Shown here piece after piece: positions 17,831 through 18,803 of a stretch of DNA of 18,803 nt. Each line of letters starts with the position of its first letter. Position 1 is the first letter of the stretch. Both the position numbers and the translations under genes were made by a program. The notes beneath the pieces are model-generated. The model searched no databases and was not told the DNA's origin. It was given only the letters and a program-made list of their open reading frames with translations. Source of the DNA: Rhizophlyctis rosea (Eukaryota > Chytridiomycota > Chytridiomycetes > Rhizophlyctidales > Rhizophlyctidaceae); contig JADGJC010000538.1 of assembly GCA_027596075.1 (NCBI GenBank), positions 1 to 18,803 of the forward strand. Direction: 5' to 3'.

Positions 17831-18793
17831 ATGTACGAAAATTCTTGTGAATTAAATGGTGCCACTCCATGCAAACTCCATATTGAAAAAAAGCCTCTTT
17901 TGAAAAAGCTATGGTGTGGCTTGGTGGAGTGTGCACGAAGTGCGAAAGTTGTTCTCCCTGGTATTCAGCAACCCTTGGGCAAAATTTGGGACTTGGGTGA
18001 AAATCGAACCCAGGAGGGCTTACGTCAGCCGACGAGACGCGACGGGACACCGGAGGCTGAACCGGAGGCTTCATCAAGCCAGGAAATTGAATCGGACAAG
18101 CCGGAAAACGCGTTCGATCAGCCGGATTCCCAGCCAAACAAGCCAATGTCTCGCGAAAATTCGACAAGTCTCGAAGATGAACAAAACGAGACACCATTGA
18201 TGCCTTCAATTTTTGAGGAATCGCGAGGCAATGCGTACGTCAATGGGGAGACCTTGGATGTTGTTTTTGGACCGGGATGTTGGGAAGCACTTGCAAAGGC
18301 TCAAGAGGTCGACAAAATGTACGCGGCGGTTCAACGGCCAGCGGACTTCAAAAATTTCCTAGCCAGCGAGGGAGACGATGGACGCTTACGGTTCAATGGT
18401 CGAATTGTCGTACCTCTCAAATTTGAGTGGAACGGGCGTCTGTTCACTAGAACGCTCATTGAGTACGTTCACCTTGAGAAAGCTCACGTAGGAGTGCAGG
18501 ATACCACGTGGGGCCTATAGGGTTACTTCTGGGACCGGATGCATCGGGAAATCACGGAATTCGTCAAAGAATGCGACGAATGTCAGCGGGCAAAGCATCG
18601 TATTACCGCAGCCCCAGGCATGTATCAAGCTATGCCAACCAGCGTGTCTGGGTTTCGGCATGTCGCGTGGGACTTCCAGGGTCCATTTCCAGCAAACAAA
18701 GATGCTGCTGGTCTGATAGACCTGCGTGAAGCAATACACACTCAAATGAACACGATGTTAACTGTTTGGATGTATATTGAGATAATTGAATAA
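17831..18793 (+). pseudogene. Ty3/gypsy-type integrase fragment (H2C2 zinc finger), broken
   Basis: The frame from ATG 17831 is interrupted by TAG 18518-18520 and continues in the same frame to TAA 18791-18793. On either side of the stop it spells the zinc-binding N-terminal part of a retrotransposon integrase: HLEKAHVGVQD before, then FWDRMHREITEFVKECDECQ and AKHR after (His-His-Cys-Cys). This is followed by the start of the catalytic core (HVAWDFQGPFPANKDAAG), which breaks off about 10 residues past the expected first Asp. The first 120 codons are low-complexity, Glu/Ser/Pro-rich and unrecognised. No reverse transcriptase or LTR is visible. This is an old, truncated retroelement in flanking DNA and is not related to the viral integrase at 16173. 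Confidence 0.7.
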
Positions 18794-18803
18794 TGAACAT
18801 AAC

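Noticed and set aside
18040..18070. Short tandem ccggaggct words
   Set aside because: Only two copies within a Glu/Pro-rich coding stretch; ordinary codon repetition.
17598..18209. Minus-strand ORF of 203 codons opposite the retroelement fragment
   Set aside because: It covers the hairpin zone and the antisense of a recognisable gypsy integrase. Its protein has no motif, so it is a shadow.
1..18803. CRISPR array, tRNA or rRNA genes
   Set aside because: The regular repeats found are coding fibre modules or short intergenic words, and no cloverleaf or rRNA-like sequence was noticed.

Overview
The window looks like the larger part of an integrated (endogenous) eukaryotic DNA virus of the Polinton-like virus / Maverick type, and its right end runs into host repeat DNA. 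This rests on a set of genes that normally occur together: a double jelly-roll major capsid protein, a single jelly-roll penton protein, an A32/FtsK-like packaging ATPase, long trimeric-type fibre proteins, a DDE (rve) integrase, and a very large replication protein. No protein-primed family B polymerase and no adenain-type protease was seen, which favours a Polinton-like virus over a canonical Polinton. The host is a eukaryote (Ty3/gypsy retroelement fragment, TATA-like and AATAAA signals), plausibly an aquatic protist, but the sequence does not fix the taxon.

Layout. The two arms diverge from about 8810-8843. The left arm is on the minus strand, read from the centre outward: packaging ATPase (8806-8096), major capsid protein (8043-6717), a tiny Lys/His-rich basic protein (6342-6181), a Pro/Ala-rich acidic protein (5923-4753), a charged coiled-coil basic protein (4669-4016), a long fibre (3865-811), and a second repeat-built fibre (729 to beyond base 1). 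The right arm is on the plus strand: penton (8844-9587), a small amphipathic protein (9638-9940), a 465-codon hydrophilic protein (10007-11404), a small HTH-like gene (11592-11885), a 1,371-codon replication protein with polymerase-like, SF1 helicase and HNH parts (12015-16130), the integrase (16173-17291) and a small unknown gene (17309-17572). After a repeat/hairpin zone (17588-17666) comes a broken Ty3/gypsy integrase fragment (17831-18793), which I take as flanking host DNA.

Functional logic. Capsid, penton, ATPase and small basic proteins would build and fill the particle. The fibres would handle attachment. The polymerase-helicase-HNH protein would copy the genome and the integrase would insert it.

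Condition. Many genes carry one in-frame stop codon with clear coding on both sides (ATPase, 10007 gene, 11592 gene, replication protein twice, possibly the basic protein), or a single frameshift (fibre, Pro-rich protein), or both (capsid protein). All three stop codons are used for these breaks and also end other genes normally. The simplest reading is a fairly young, decaying provirus. Recoding is an alternative that can be tested. The penton, the 9638 gene, the integrase and the small basic gene are unbroken.
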